Assembly (NCBI GenBank): GCA_007115705.1
Contig: QXEO01000549.1
Location: 3,486,769 to 3,550,768, forward strand
Reading direction: 5' to 3'
From: Dactylis glomerata
Taxonomy: Eukaryota; Streptophyta; Magnoliopsida; Poales; Poaceae
DNA length: 64,000 bases
In this document: one piece after another, positions 43,801-55,365 of the stretch
Numbering within the stretch: position 1 is the stretch's first letter
Layout of the letters: the number at the start of each line of letters is the position of its first letter
Notes under the pieces: model-generated
What the model was told of the DNA's origin: nothing
What the model saw: only the letters and a program-made list of their open reading frames with translations
Databases searched by the model: none
Program-made: the position numbers and the translations under genes

Positions 43801-44623
43801 TATTCAAATTTGAAATTAGTTTAAACATGAATTTTGGTTAAGTTAAAAAATCAAATTCGGAAATATTTCAAATTCAAAATTTGTTCATTTTCAAATTTTA
43901 ACATTTCCTAATTCTTTACTTTTTAATTTTACAATGTTTTTCGAAATCTGTGGAAATCAGGAACAAATGAGGCAAAACGAATAAAACTGTAGCTGAATGG
44001 GCCGGCCCATTCAGGCGAATGCACAGGCGGGACGCTATGCGACCCGCAGCGGGCGGGGTATAGGAAGCCCCCACAAAACAGATTAGCCAAGAATCCTATA
44101 TAACTAAGAAGTTCACACCCACTAAAACTATTTCTGTCAACATGCAAGATGTCCACCTCATCAAGCACCTCTAAGCCAATCCTAGCTTGCCACCTAAGCA
44201 TGTCTGCCACATAATGAAAAGGAAAAATATCTAAAGAGATAATTCATAGCAAGCATCACCGGTCGCCCCATTTATCATGCAATTTATTCACCACGATGCA
44301 TGCCTCCTCCCATCCTCTTCCATGCCCAATATATAACGTGCGACACCTCCATCTTTATCCATTGTTGGATCCTGCCGGCTGCCTACAACATATAATGAAG
44401 CTGAAACAATACGTCCAAGAACTGTTCATCTTCTTTGCGATTTATTTCCCAACACGGTCTCATGATCTTCCTCTCCTCCACGATCTGCACCAAGAAGTAA
44501 ATGCATGGACTATGACAAAAGTATCCAAGTAGCCGAACAAGAAACTGAAAAAACCATTTGAGTCGTCATTTGATCCTTTTAAATAGTGCTAGACGGTCCA
44601 TTCTCACCTTATGCATCATCTTT
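40815..44623. other. Intergenic region, no gene seen
   Basis: Contains the 3' flank of the E2 gene, AT-rich tracts (about 41085-41200; 43680-43930 with repeated TTCAAATTTGAA-like words), and a G-run at 43547. Around 42000-42520, words such as GGATATGG and GGGTA(C/T) recur, probably an unclassified old transposon. ORFs here are short and without motifs. Confidence 0.5.
43547..43565. repeat. Run of 19 G residues
   Basis: GGGGT is followed by 19 uninterrupted Gs, then CGATGGG. This is a mutation-prone mononucleotide tract with G-quadruplex potential; the length may be a sequencing estimate. Confidence 0.85.
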
Positions 44624-45059
44624 CACTACAGGAACAGCTCAAGGGGCCGATGGCCGCGAGCTGTGCCGACGGCAAAATGTCGGGGCCGTCGGCACATCAG
44701 GAGGCTCGGGGAGGCTGAGAAGGGAGCCGTCGGCACAAAAAAGCCGTCGGCACAGCCGCATCTGTGCCGACGGTCACCGTCGGCCTATACGCGACCCTCG
44801 GCATAAGCAAACTGTAACCGTCGGCACACCCTGGCCGTCGGCACAACAACCTGCCAGGTGGGCCCAAACGTTACCGCCGTTAAAGGAGTCAAGCTGTGCC
44901 GACGGCCAGGCCGTCGGCTCAGATGGATGAGCTATGCCGACGGCTAAGCCGTCGGCACAGCTATTTTTTTTCTTCATTTGTTTATTGTTTCCAAGAATTT
45001 AAATTTGTTTATTTATGTATTACTCTCAAGTATTTATACATGTGAAGCAAATATTTGAC

Positions 45060-48000
45060 ATGCATAGCCAAAGGTTTGCCCGTGCATAGCTCCCGAAGCT
45101 CGGTCTACGGCGAAACCCTAGCCCGCTGCACCCGTGCGGTCTACCCCCCTAGCTTTCTTCGGACGACGCCAAGTTGGGAGGCTAATGTGTTCCATCTGCC
45201 TTGGTTAGGTCATATGTATATGAGGAACAAAGGTTTGCCCATGCATAGCTCCCGAAGCTCGGTCTACGGCGAAACCCTAGCCCGCTGCACCCGTGCGGTC
45301 TACCCCCCTAGCTTTCTTCGGACGACGCCAAGATGGAAGGCTAATGTGTTCCATCTGCCTTGGTTAGGTCATATGTACATGAGGAACAAAGGTTTGCCCA
45401 TGCATAGCTCCCGAAGTTCGGTCTGCGGCGAAACCCTAGCCCGCTGCACCCGTGCGGTCTACCCCTAGCTTTCTTCGGACGACGCCAAGTTGGGAGGCTA
45501 ATGTGTTCCATCTGCCTTGGTTAGGTCATATGTACATGAGGAACAAAGGTTTGCCCATGCATAGCTCCCGAAGCTCGGTCTACGGCGAAACCCTAGCCCG
45601 CTGCACCCGTGCGGTCTACCCCCTAGCTTTCTTCGGACAGCGCCAAGATGGAAGGCTAATGTGTTCCATCTGCCTTGGTTAGGTCATACGTACATGAGGA
45701 ACAAAGGTTTGCCCATGCATAGCTCCCGAAGCTCGGTCTGCAGTGAAACCCTAGCCCGCTGCACCCGTGCGGTCTACCCCCTAGCTTTCTTCGGACGACG
45801 CCAAGTTGGGGGGCTAATGTGTTCCATCTGCCTTGGTTAGGTCATATGTACATGAGGAACAAAGGTTTGCCCATGCATAGCTCCCGAAGCTCGGTCTACG
45901 ACGAAACCCTAGCCGCTGCACCCGTGCGGTCTACCCCCCTAGCTTTCTTCGGACGACGCCAAGATGGAAGGCTAATGTGTTCCATCTGCCTTGGTTAGGT
46001 CATATGTACATGAGGAATAATGGTTTGCCCATGCATAGCTCCCAAAGCTCGGTCTGCGGCGAAACCCTAGCCCGCTGCACCCGTGCGGTCTACCCCCTAG
46101 CTTTCTTTGGACGACGCCAAGTTGGGAGGCTAATGTGTTCCATCTGCCTTGGTTAGGTCATATGTACATGAGGAACAAAGGTTTGCCCATGCATAGCTCC
46201 CGAAGCTCAGTCTACGGCGAAACCCTAGCCCGCTGCACCCGTGCGGTCTACCCCCCTAGCTTTCTTCGGACGACGCCAAGTTGGGAGGCTAATGTGTTCC
46301 ATCTGCCTTGGTTAGGTCATATGTACATGAGAAACAAAGGTTTGCCCATGCATAGCTCCCGAAGCTCGGTCTACGGCGAAACCCTAGCCCGCTGCACCCA
46401 TGCGGTCTACCCCCTAGCTTTCTTCGGACGACGCCAAGATGGAAGGCTAATGTGTTCCATCTGCCTTGGTTAGGTCATATGTACATGAGGAACAAAGGTT
46501 TGCCCATGCATAGCTCACGAAGCTCGGTCTACGGCGAAACCCTAGCCCGCTGCACCCGTGCGGTCTACCCCCTAGCTTTCTTCGGACGACGCCTAGTTGG
46601 GAGGCTAATGTGTTCCATCTGCCTTGGTTAGGTCATATGTACATGAGGAACAAAGGTTTGCCCATGCATAGCTCCCGAAGCTCGGTCTACGGCGAAACCC
46701 TAGCCGCTGCACCCGTGCGGTCTACCCCCCTAGCTTTCTTCGGACGACGCCAAGATGGAAGGCTAATGTGTTCCATCTGCCTTGGTTAGGTCATATGTAC
46801 ATGAGGAATAATGGTTTGCCCATGCATAGCTCCCAAAGCTCGGTCTGCGGCGAAACCCTAGCCCGCTGCACCCGTGCGGTCTACCCCCTAGCTTTCTTTG
46901 GACGACGCCAAGTTGGGAGGCTAATGTGTTCCATCTGCCTTGGTTAGGTCATATGTACATGAGGAACAAAGGTTTGCCCATGCATAGCTCCCGAAGCTCA
47001 GTCTACGGCGAAACCCTAGCCCGCTGCACCCGTGCGGTCTACCCCCCTAGCTTTCTTCGGACGACGCCAAGTTGGGAGGCTAATGTGTTCCATCTGCCTT
47101 GGTTAGGTCATATGTACATGAGAAACAAAGGTTTGCCCATGCATAGCTCCCGAAGCTCGGTCTACGGCGAAACCCTAGCCCGCTGCACCCATGCGGTCTA
47201 CCCCCTAGCTTTCTTCGGACGACGCCAAGATGGAAGGCTAATGTGTTCCATCTGCCTTGGTTAGGTCATATGTACATGAGGAACAAAGGTTTGCCCATGC
47301 ATAGCTCACGAAGCTCGGTCTACGGCGAAACCCTAGCCCGCTGCACCCGTGCGGTCTACCCCCTAGCTTTCTTCGGACGACGCCTAGTTGGGAGGCTAAT
47401 GTGTTCCATCTGCCTTGGTTAGGTCATATGTACATGAGGAACAAAGGTTTGCCCATGCATAGCTCCCGAAGCTCGGTCTACAGCGAAACCCTAGCCCGCT
47501 GCACCCGTGCGGTCTACCCCCTAGCTTTCTTCGGACGACGCCAAGTTGGGAGGCTAATGTGTTCCATCTGCCTTGGTTAGGTCATATGTACATGAGAAAC
47601 AAAGGTTTGCCCATGCATAGCTCCCGAAGCTCGGTCTACGGCGAAAACCTAGCCCGCTGCACCCGTGCGGTCTACCCCCCTAGCTTTCTTCGGACGACGC
47701 CAAGATGGAAGGCTAATGTGTTCCATTTGCCTTGGTTAGGTCATATGTACATGAGGAACAAAGGTTTGCCCATGCATAGCTCCCGAAGCTCGGTCTACGG
47801 CGAAACCCTAGCCCGCTGCACCCGTGCGGTCTACCCCCTAGCTTTCTTCGGACGACGCCAAGTTGGGATGCTAATGTGTTCCATCTGCCTTGGTTAGGTC
47901 ATATGTACATGAGGAACAAAGGTTTGCCCATGCATAGCTCCTGAAGCTCGGTCTACGGTGAAACCCTAGCCCGCTGCACCCGTGCGGTCTACCCCCTAGC

Positions 48001-48135
48001 TTTCTTCGGACGACGCCAAGATGGAAGGCTAATGTGTTCCATCTGCCTTGGTTAGGTCATATGTACATGAGGAACAAAGGTTTGCCCATGCATAGCTCCC
48101 GAAGCTCGGTCTACGGCGAAACCCTAGCCCGCTGC
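45060..48135 (+). repeat. ~158-bp tandem satellite, about 19-20 copies
   Basis: Monomers of 157-159 bp contain fixed blocks: GCATAGCTCCCGAAGCTCGG, AAACCCTAGCCCGCTGCACC, CTTTCTTCGGACGACGCC and GTGTTCCATCTGCCTTGG. Successive GTGTTCC anchors lie at 45187, 45346, 45503 and 45661. The monomers are very similar. The last one is cut within CCCGCTGC. Arrays of this kind occur inside Triticeae CACTA elements. ORFs that run through it come only from 159-bp monomers (53 codons) and are not genes. Confidence 0.95.
45840..47421 (+). repeat. 791-bp higher-order duplication inside the satellite
   Basis: Two adjacent blocks of five monomers (about 45840-46630 and 46631-47421) share private variants at a constant offset of 791 bp: AATAATGG before the monomer (46016 and 46807), CCCAAAGC, GCTCACGAAGC (46512 and 47303) and GCCTAGTTGGG (46591 and 47382). 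The block borders are approximate. Confidence 0.9.
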
Positions 48136-48142
48136 TACCGGT

Positions 48143-49725
48143 TGATGTGGGAGCAAACTGTCCTTGTGCGTGGTGGATAACCAGCCCGTTGGGAACCCCA
48201 AGAGGAAGGTATGATGAGTATAGCAGCTAGTCTTCCCTCAGTTAAGAAACCAAGGTTTAATATCGATCAGGAGAGGAGAGACAAACGACTGAAGGTGATG
48301 CGGAACCTACACACACACAAACAAATACTTTGTTCCCAAGTTGCGATGAGGTTGTCAATCTCACCGGTTTGCTTGAAACAAAGGTTATGAGCGTATCGAG
48401 TGGAAAACAATATAGTATGCGAGTAAAGTAAACAGTGCGAGTAAAGTAAACAGGTGATAGCAATATGATGGAAATAGGACCGGGGTCCACAGTTCACTAG
48501 TGGTGTCTCTCCATAGATAAAATAACACATGCTGGGTAAACAAATTACAGTTGGGCAATTGATAGAATAAAGATAAACGTGATATGTCAAGAAGATCACT
48601 ATGAGATTTACTCTGGACATTAGAACAAAATACATAGACCGCCATCCAACTGCATCTATGACTAATAATCCACTTGTGGCGAATCAATCCGAGAACTCCA
48701 CAAGTATTAAGTTGCGAACAACAGATAATTGCATTAAGCAATGTGTGTAATGTAAACAAAGCATATGCCCTTGAGCATATGAATGTTGTTTTCTCCCTAG
48801 TAGCAACAACACATCTACCACCTTAGAGGTTTCTGTCACTCCCCCAGGTGAAATAGAGGCATGAACCCACTATCGAGCATAAATACCCCTCTTGGAGTCA
48901 CTAGCAACTACTCGGCCAAGATAGCTACTAACAACGGAGAGCATGCAAGATCATAAACAATACAGAGATAACAAAAGATAATATTCAGTATAGCAACTTA
49001 ATCATAAACACCAATATTCATCGGATCCCAACAAACCAAACATGTAGAATTACATAACGGTGATCTCAATCATGTAGGGCAGCTCATGAGATCTAAACAT
49101 GAAGCACAAGGTGGAGAAGAAAACCATCTAGCTACTGCTATGGACCCATAGTCCAAGGTAGACTACTCACTCATCGCTCCGGAGGCAAGCATGGCGATGA
49201 AGAAGACCTCCGGTGGCGATTCCCCTCTCCGGCAGGGTGCCGGGAAGAGCTTCTGGACCCTCCCGATCTTCGGGTCGACGGCGGCGGCGGATCGCGATGT
49301 GTTCTAGAAATCTGGTCGGGTCCTTAGGTTTTTTCCATCGGGGTGTCTTTATAGGCGAAGGGGCATCGTCAGAGGGGGAGCCAGGCGCCCTCACGTGGGG
49401 CCCGCGCGGCCAGGGGCCTGGCCGCGCCGCCCATGCGTGTGGGGCCCTGGTGCCCCCCCCTCCGTCTCTCCTTCGGATCTCTGGAAGCTTCCGGGTAAAA
49501 TAAGACTTCAGGAACTTGTTTCGTCCAATTCCGAGAATATTTCCTGTGTATCACTTCTGAAACACAAAAACAGCAGAAAACAGGAAACTGGCACTGTGGC
49601 AACTCGTTAATAGGTTAGTTCCGGAAAATGCATAAAAGTGCCACTAAGTGTAACGAAACAATAGGAAAATGGTGTAAAAACAAGCATGGAGCATCAAAAA
49701 TTATAGATACGTTGGAGACGTATCA
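48143..49725 (-). repeat. Family D LTR, left arm
   Basis: 1583 bp; on the minus strand it runs from TGATACGTCTCC at 49725 to ...CACATCA at 48143. It shares its first ~200 bp with family B LTRs but has a different R-U5 part. The PPT lies at 49726-49745, so it is oriented as a 3' LTR. On its outer side ACCGGTAGC resembles a shortened D leader before the satellite begins. Confidence 0.9.
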
Positions 49726-52661
49726 AGCATCCCCAAGCTTAACTCCTGCTCGTCCTCGAGTAGGTAAGTGATAACAAAGAATAATTTTTGAGGTGACATG
49801 CACCTACACAATCTTGATCATATATGTAAGCATTGGTGAGCTGGGATCAATAGAACTTAAAACATGGGCATGAAGATATAATCATGACAATAAGAACTTA
49901 GCAACCATGTTGTAAACATGCAAATGAACACAAACAAAAGATCATGAAAATGAAACAATGAAAGTCAAACGTGTGTTCAAATCATAAGGAAAAACATACA
50001 AATGGTTTTCAGCTTGTCCTTTAAAGAGAGCAAAACATAAATGCATAGGACACCTTCAAGTTTAAGAGGGCGACTAGATACAAATAATTTAAGAACAAGT
50101 GAAACCAACAATATGAATCAATCAATGAACTTTGGGACAATGCATATCACACTAAGAATGACAACTATGCTCTCTTAATGGTGCATAAAGAAAGAAGGTG
50201 GTGACTCAACATAAAAGTAAAACAAAGGCCCTTCGCAGAGGGAAGCAGTGATTGCAAGTTTTATAACCTTCAAAAATTATGGTACTTACCGGCTTTGAGC
50301 TCTCATTGCCCCCATCATAAGCATCTTGAATGGTTAAAGTTAATGCGAGAACAATTATGATGCATATGCTTGACAAATCATAAGTTGAAAACTTCGTGCC
50401 CCGTGAATACGAGTACCCAAACCTCATGCTACTTTACTTAGAGTCCCAAGCAAGGCTCTTGTCATTGTAAGTATATGCATATCATTGAGAACCGCCAATG
50501 AGGTACCTCCATGCCCGATGACATGGAACAAGCCCACACCAAAATGATAGGACAAGCAGACAATGAACACCTCGACATCTCTTTTATTTGCCTTTTGTTT
50601 AGCTTTTTATTGTGAGATGCGTCGTCGAATGTTCACCATGGGTATATTGCAAATTTCCACCATGAATTATGCATGGCTTAGATTGGCGGCCTGGCGTTTC
50701 CCTAACACATATACAAACTCCATGATTCCTACAAGATTCCCAATTCATTTCACACAGCGGGCATCCATAGACAAAAGATCACGATATCAACTCAAATAAG
50801 AAGTGCAATGTTGAAAGCTTGCCCCATGACAACATGGATGGGCTAGAATCCAACTTACAACTTGCAAGCATAACAACTCAACATAAGACACCACAATGTC
50901 AAATTTTTAAGAACAGGAAAAAGTAAAGTGTGCCTTCCGGTTCGTGAGAGCTTTACTAACCGAATTTCGCATAACACTGGCTAGAGTTTAATTTGAAGAG
51001 AAAATAAAAGCAAGTCAAATTTACTTGGAATAGCAAATTGCTAATAGGTATGTATGGTGGACACTTTGGAAAACTTTGGCTTTTAGGAGTTGGATGCACG
51101 AGTAGAGCTCATACTCAGTACAAGGCGAGGGCTAGCAAAAGACTGGGAGCAACCAATTAAGAGAGCAATAATGGCCATAATCATGCAAAGCGACAAAGCG
51201 ACATTAAAAGAAGCATAAGATGGCATAAAAAGTCAAAAACTAAATGATCATGAAGGCTATTGGCGACTTTGTAAGAGTCTAACATGTGTGAGCATGCGCC
51301 AAGTCAACCCAAATAAAGCATAAAGGAGAAAACCAAAATAATGCTTCCATACAATAAAAACAACGCATGATTTTTTCAAAGGCTCATTAAGCAATCTCAG
51401 TTATTTGAGACAAGTCATGCTACAGCAAAACCACTAAGCATACTATCAAAAAGACATCAAGCATGACATGAAAAAGCCTAAGCCGCAGTCTACACAAGCT
51501 TCCTCTTGTACCACTATTTTGCACAAAGCTTTTTCTCTTTTCTAACACCATTTGAAATTTTTATAAACACCTCTTTTGATGAAAACCAATAAATATCAGA
51601 GGCAAAAATACACCTTGATTAAAAGATATGACAAGGTCTGAACGCATATCAAGGCGAAAACGAAAACCAAAAGCAGTAGCAGAAAAAGAAGAACGCTCGA
51701 TTTTTAATAAGAGTGAAAACTAGAGCGTTCTTGGCAAATGAAAACGAGTACATCTCCTCCAAAAGAAATTTGTTGGGGTCCAACCATTTATTGCAGCAAA
51801 CAAACAAACTAAACTAACTAAGAAAACTAAAACAACTGACGCTCCAAGAAAAACACATAGTGTATGAAGCAATAAAAATATAGTGTTTTGAAAGGTGACC
51901 TGATTTTTGCCGATGAAGAAGGGGTGCCTCGGGGGCATCCCCAAGCTTTGACGCTTGTACTTCTTGGATATTTCTTGGGGTGATGCATGGGCATCCCCAA
52001 GCTTGAGCTTTTGTCCATTCTTCAACTCATCTCATCATTCTCCAATCCCTACACTTGAAAACTTCCTTCATACAAAACTAAACACAATTCTATTAGCAAC
52101 ATTAGTGTAAGCATAACATATAATCAATCCTCTATTTGCTTCAGGTTTCAACTCAAAACCACCACATATATAGCAAATACTACTGTAGCAACTTCTCTAA
52201 AAGTTCCATGATCAAAAGAACTCAAAAGAAAGCGATAAAGTGGCAAACACAAATATTGGCAGAAATCTGTCAAAACTGAACAACTGACAAAGGTGGAATT
52301 TTTGAGGGATTTTCTGTTGCTCAAATCAAAAAGTGTTCAACTAACAAAAGTTTGGATATAACCTGGGGCATATTCACAAGAAATCGCAGGTCCAAAACAT
52401 AAACAGAGAATTTTCACGAATTTTTACGGTGCAGCACCGAAAACAGTTTCAGGACAGCAACATCCCCAAATCTTTACCTCACTCAAATTAGAGGTTTCTC
52501 TTGGCACAAAAACGAAATAAACAAGATAAGGATCGGTCATTACAGTAGTAATGACTTCCAAGACTCAAACAAAAGAAAAAGTACTGAAAATAAAAACATT
52601 GGGTTATCTCCCAAGAGTGCTTTTCTTTAACGCCTTTGAGCTAGGCGCAGAAAATTGCGAA
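49726..52661 (-). mobile_element. Family D 3' non-coding region, left arm
   Basis: Inverted copy of 55366-58299. It includes the two internal AAGCTTGGGGATGC motifs (near 51990 and 51932) and sequence shared with family B. It is non-coding except for a short frame at 50206-50427 that matches the one at 57456-57818. Confidence 0.85.
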
Positions 52662-54487
52662 TCAAGTAATATCAAGTGATGAAGCATCAAGCTCATAATT
52701 TGCTCTAAGAATAGAGTCAAAAAGTAATTTCTTTCTTTTCCTAGGGAAGTGTTCCATACCTTTCTTTAGTGGGAATTGATATTTGATAGTGCCTTCCCTC
52801 ATATCAATGATGGCACCTACAGTTCGAAGAAAAGGTCTTCCCAAAATAATAGGACATGAAGCATGGCATTCAACGTCCATAACAAGAAAATCAATGGGAA
52901 CAAGGTTATTGTTAACCACAATAAGAACATCATTAATTCTTCCCAAAGGTTTCTTCTTAGCAACATCAGCAATAGGAACATCAAAATAACATTTTTCAAG
53001 CGGTGGTAAATCAAGCATGTCATAAATCTTTCTAGGCATGATAGAAATACTAGCACCTAGATCACATAAAGCATGGCAATCATAACCATTAACATGCATA
53101 TCAATGATGGGTTCCCAACCATCTTCTAACTTCTTGGGAACAGAGGCTTTTTGCTTCAACTTTTCATCCCTAATCTTTGTGAGAGCATTGGTAATATGCT
53201 TAGTAAAAGCAATATTTAAAGAACTAGCATTGGGAGTCAAAGCAAGCTTTTGCAAGAATAAAATTACTTCAGATATATTGCAGCCATGAACATCAAAATC
53301 TTTAAAAGAAGTAGAGCTATCATCTCCTACACTCCGAAAAATTTCAGCACTCTTTTGAGAAAAAGTTTTGGCAGTTTTAGGCTTTTTAACACAAGGAGTG
53401 GGAGTTTTCTCTACACCAATCAAAGTAAGAGGATTGATAGCATTAGGAGCAACATCATTAGAGGTAGTAATGGTACATACCTTCATCTTTCTAGCCATCT
53501 CATCTTCTCTTTCCCACCTGGCATGCAATTCCGCTAACAATCTAATATTTTCATCAATTCCAACTCGAATAGCATTAGCGGTAGCAAAAATATTGTTCTC
53601 TTTCACATCATTAGGCAACACTTTTAATTTCAGAAGTTCAACATCATGAGCAAGGCTATCAACTTTAGAAGCAAGAATATCAATTTTGCCTAGCTTTTCC
53701 TCAACAGACTTGTTAAAAGCAGTTTGCTTACCGATGAAGTCCTTGAGCATTACCTCAAGCTCGGAGGGCGCGGCCCTAGTGTTGTTGTAGGAATTACCAT
53801 AAGAGTTACCATAACCATTACCATTGGTAGAAGGATACGGCCTATAATTGTTACTAGCAAAATTGTTCCTATAAGCATTGTTGTTAAAATTATTGTTTCT
53901 AATGAAATTCACATCAACATGCTCTTCTTGAGCAACCAGAGAGGCCAAAGGAACATTATTAGGATCAACATGAGTCCTATCATTAGCAAGCATAGCCATA
54001 ATTGTATCGATCTTATCATTCAAGGAAGAGGTTTCCTCAACAGAATTTACCTTCTTACCTTGTGGAGCTCTCTCGGTGTGCCATTCAGAATAATTTACCA
54101 TCATGTTGTCGAGTAGCTTTGATGCGGCGCCCAAGGTAACGGACATAAACGTGCCTCCTGCAGCTGAATCAAGTAGGTTCCTTGAAGAAAAATTCAGTCC
54201 TGCATAAAAAGTTTGGATAATCATCCAAGTAGTCAGTCCATGAGTGGGGCAATTCTTTATCATAGATTTCATTCTTTCCCAAGCTTGAGCAACATGTTCA
54301 TTAGCAAACTGAGTAAACTTCATAATATTGCTACGCAAAGATATAATATTAGCAGGAGGATAGTATCTACCAATAAAAGCATCCTTACACTTAGCCCATG
54401 AGTCAATACTATTCTTAGTCAAAGACAGCAACCAATCTTTAGCTTTTCCTCTCAAAGAAAAAGGAAACAACTTGAGCTTAATAATGA
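52662..54487 (-). CDS. Family D gag-protease, 5' truncated, otherwise open
   Basis: About 608 codons without a stop. Retrotransposon Gag domain: LFPFSLRGKAKDWLLSL, IGRYYPP, AQAWERMKSM. Then an Asn/Tyr/Gly-rich linker (near 53790-53930), a coiled-coil-like segment, and an aspartic protease with LCDLGASISIMP and ILGRPFLRT. It ends DASSLDIT at 52662 and no RT, RNase H or integrase follows; the 3' non-coding region starts at once. The Gag N-terminus is missing because the sequence folds back at 54487/54488. An open frame continues to 54659, but there it reads the antisense of the other arm. Gag and protease kept intact without polymerase suggest a dependent element. Confidence 0.85.
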
Positions 54488-55365
54488 TGTTAGCGGAATT
54501 GCATGCCAGGTGGGAAAGAGAAGATGAGATGGCTAGAGGGATGAAGGTATGTACTATTACTACCTCTAATGATGTTGCTCCTACTGATAGCAACCCTCTT
54601 ACTTTGATTGGTGTAGAGAAAACTCCCACACCTTGTGTTAAAAAGCCTAAAACTGCCAAAACTTTTTCTCAAAAGAGTGCTGAAATTTTTCGGAGTGTGG
54701 GAGATGATAGCTCTATTTCTGTTAATGATTTTGATGTTGATGGCTGCAATATATCTGAAGTAATCTTGTTCTTGCAAAAGCTTGCTTTGACTCCCAATGC
54801 TAGTTCTTTAAATATTGCTTTTACTAAGCATATTACCAATGCTCTTATAAAGATTAGGGATGAAAAGTTGAAGCAAAAAGCTTCTGTTCCCAAGAAGTTA
54901 GAAGATGGTTGAGAACCCATCATTGATATGCATGTTAATGGTTATGATTGCCATGCTTTATGTGATCTAGGTGCTAGTATTTCTATCATGCCTAGAAAGA
55001 TTTATGACATGCTTGATTTACCACCGCTTGAAAAATGTTAATTTGATGTTCCTATTGCTGATGTTGCTAAGAAGAAACCTTTGGGAAGGATTAATGATGT
55101 TCTTATTGTGGTTAACAATAACCTTGTTCCCGTTGATTTTCTTGTTATGGACGTTGAATGCCATGCTTCATGTCCTATTATTTTGGGAAGACCCTTTTTT
55201 CGAACTGTAGGTGCTATCATTGATATGAGGGAAGGCACTATCAAGTATCAATTCCCATTAAAGAAAGGTATGGAACACTTCCCTAGGAAAAGAAAGAAAT
55301 TACTTTTTGACTCTATTCTTAGAGCAAATTATGAGCTTGATGCTTCATCACTTGATATTACTTGA
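54488..55365 (+). pseudogene. Family D gag-protease, right arm copy, with two stops
   Basis: It starts in mid-gag (LAELHARWEREDEMA) and runs to DASSLDIT, about 96% identical in protein to the left arm by eye. Breaks are TGA at 54910-54912 (a Trp codon in the left arm) and TAA at 55039-55041 (a Tyr codon there). The protease motif LCDLGASISIMP lies between the stops. Confidence 0.88.

Larger units (their letters stand above)
44624..48135 (+). mobile_element. CACTA element, one end plus internal satellite (other end missing)
   Basis: It begins CACTACAGGAACAGC. The first ~340 bp carry at least nine copies of GTGCCGACGGC or its complement in both orientations, the subterminal repeats typical of grass CACTA (En/Spm) elements. 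An AT-rich stretch and a tandem array follow from 45060. No transposase is present. The other terminus is not in the window: the array is cut at 48135 by the D palindrome and does not resume after it. Confidence 0.8.

Noticed and set aside
45055..47897. Repeat-protein ORFs in the satellite
   Set aside because: They exist only where monomers are 159 bp long and end with the next 158-bp monomer. No start context, codon bias or domain is visible.
45060..48135. CRISPR-like array
   Set aside because: Monomers are 158 bp and directly abut with no unique spacers; the context is a plant transposon.
54488..54659. N-terminal extension of the D gag ORF
   Set aside because: On the minus strand this part is the antisense of the right arm across the palindrome junction, so it is a chimera and not native gag.
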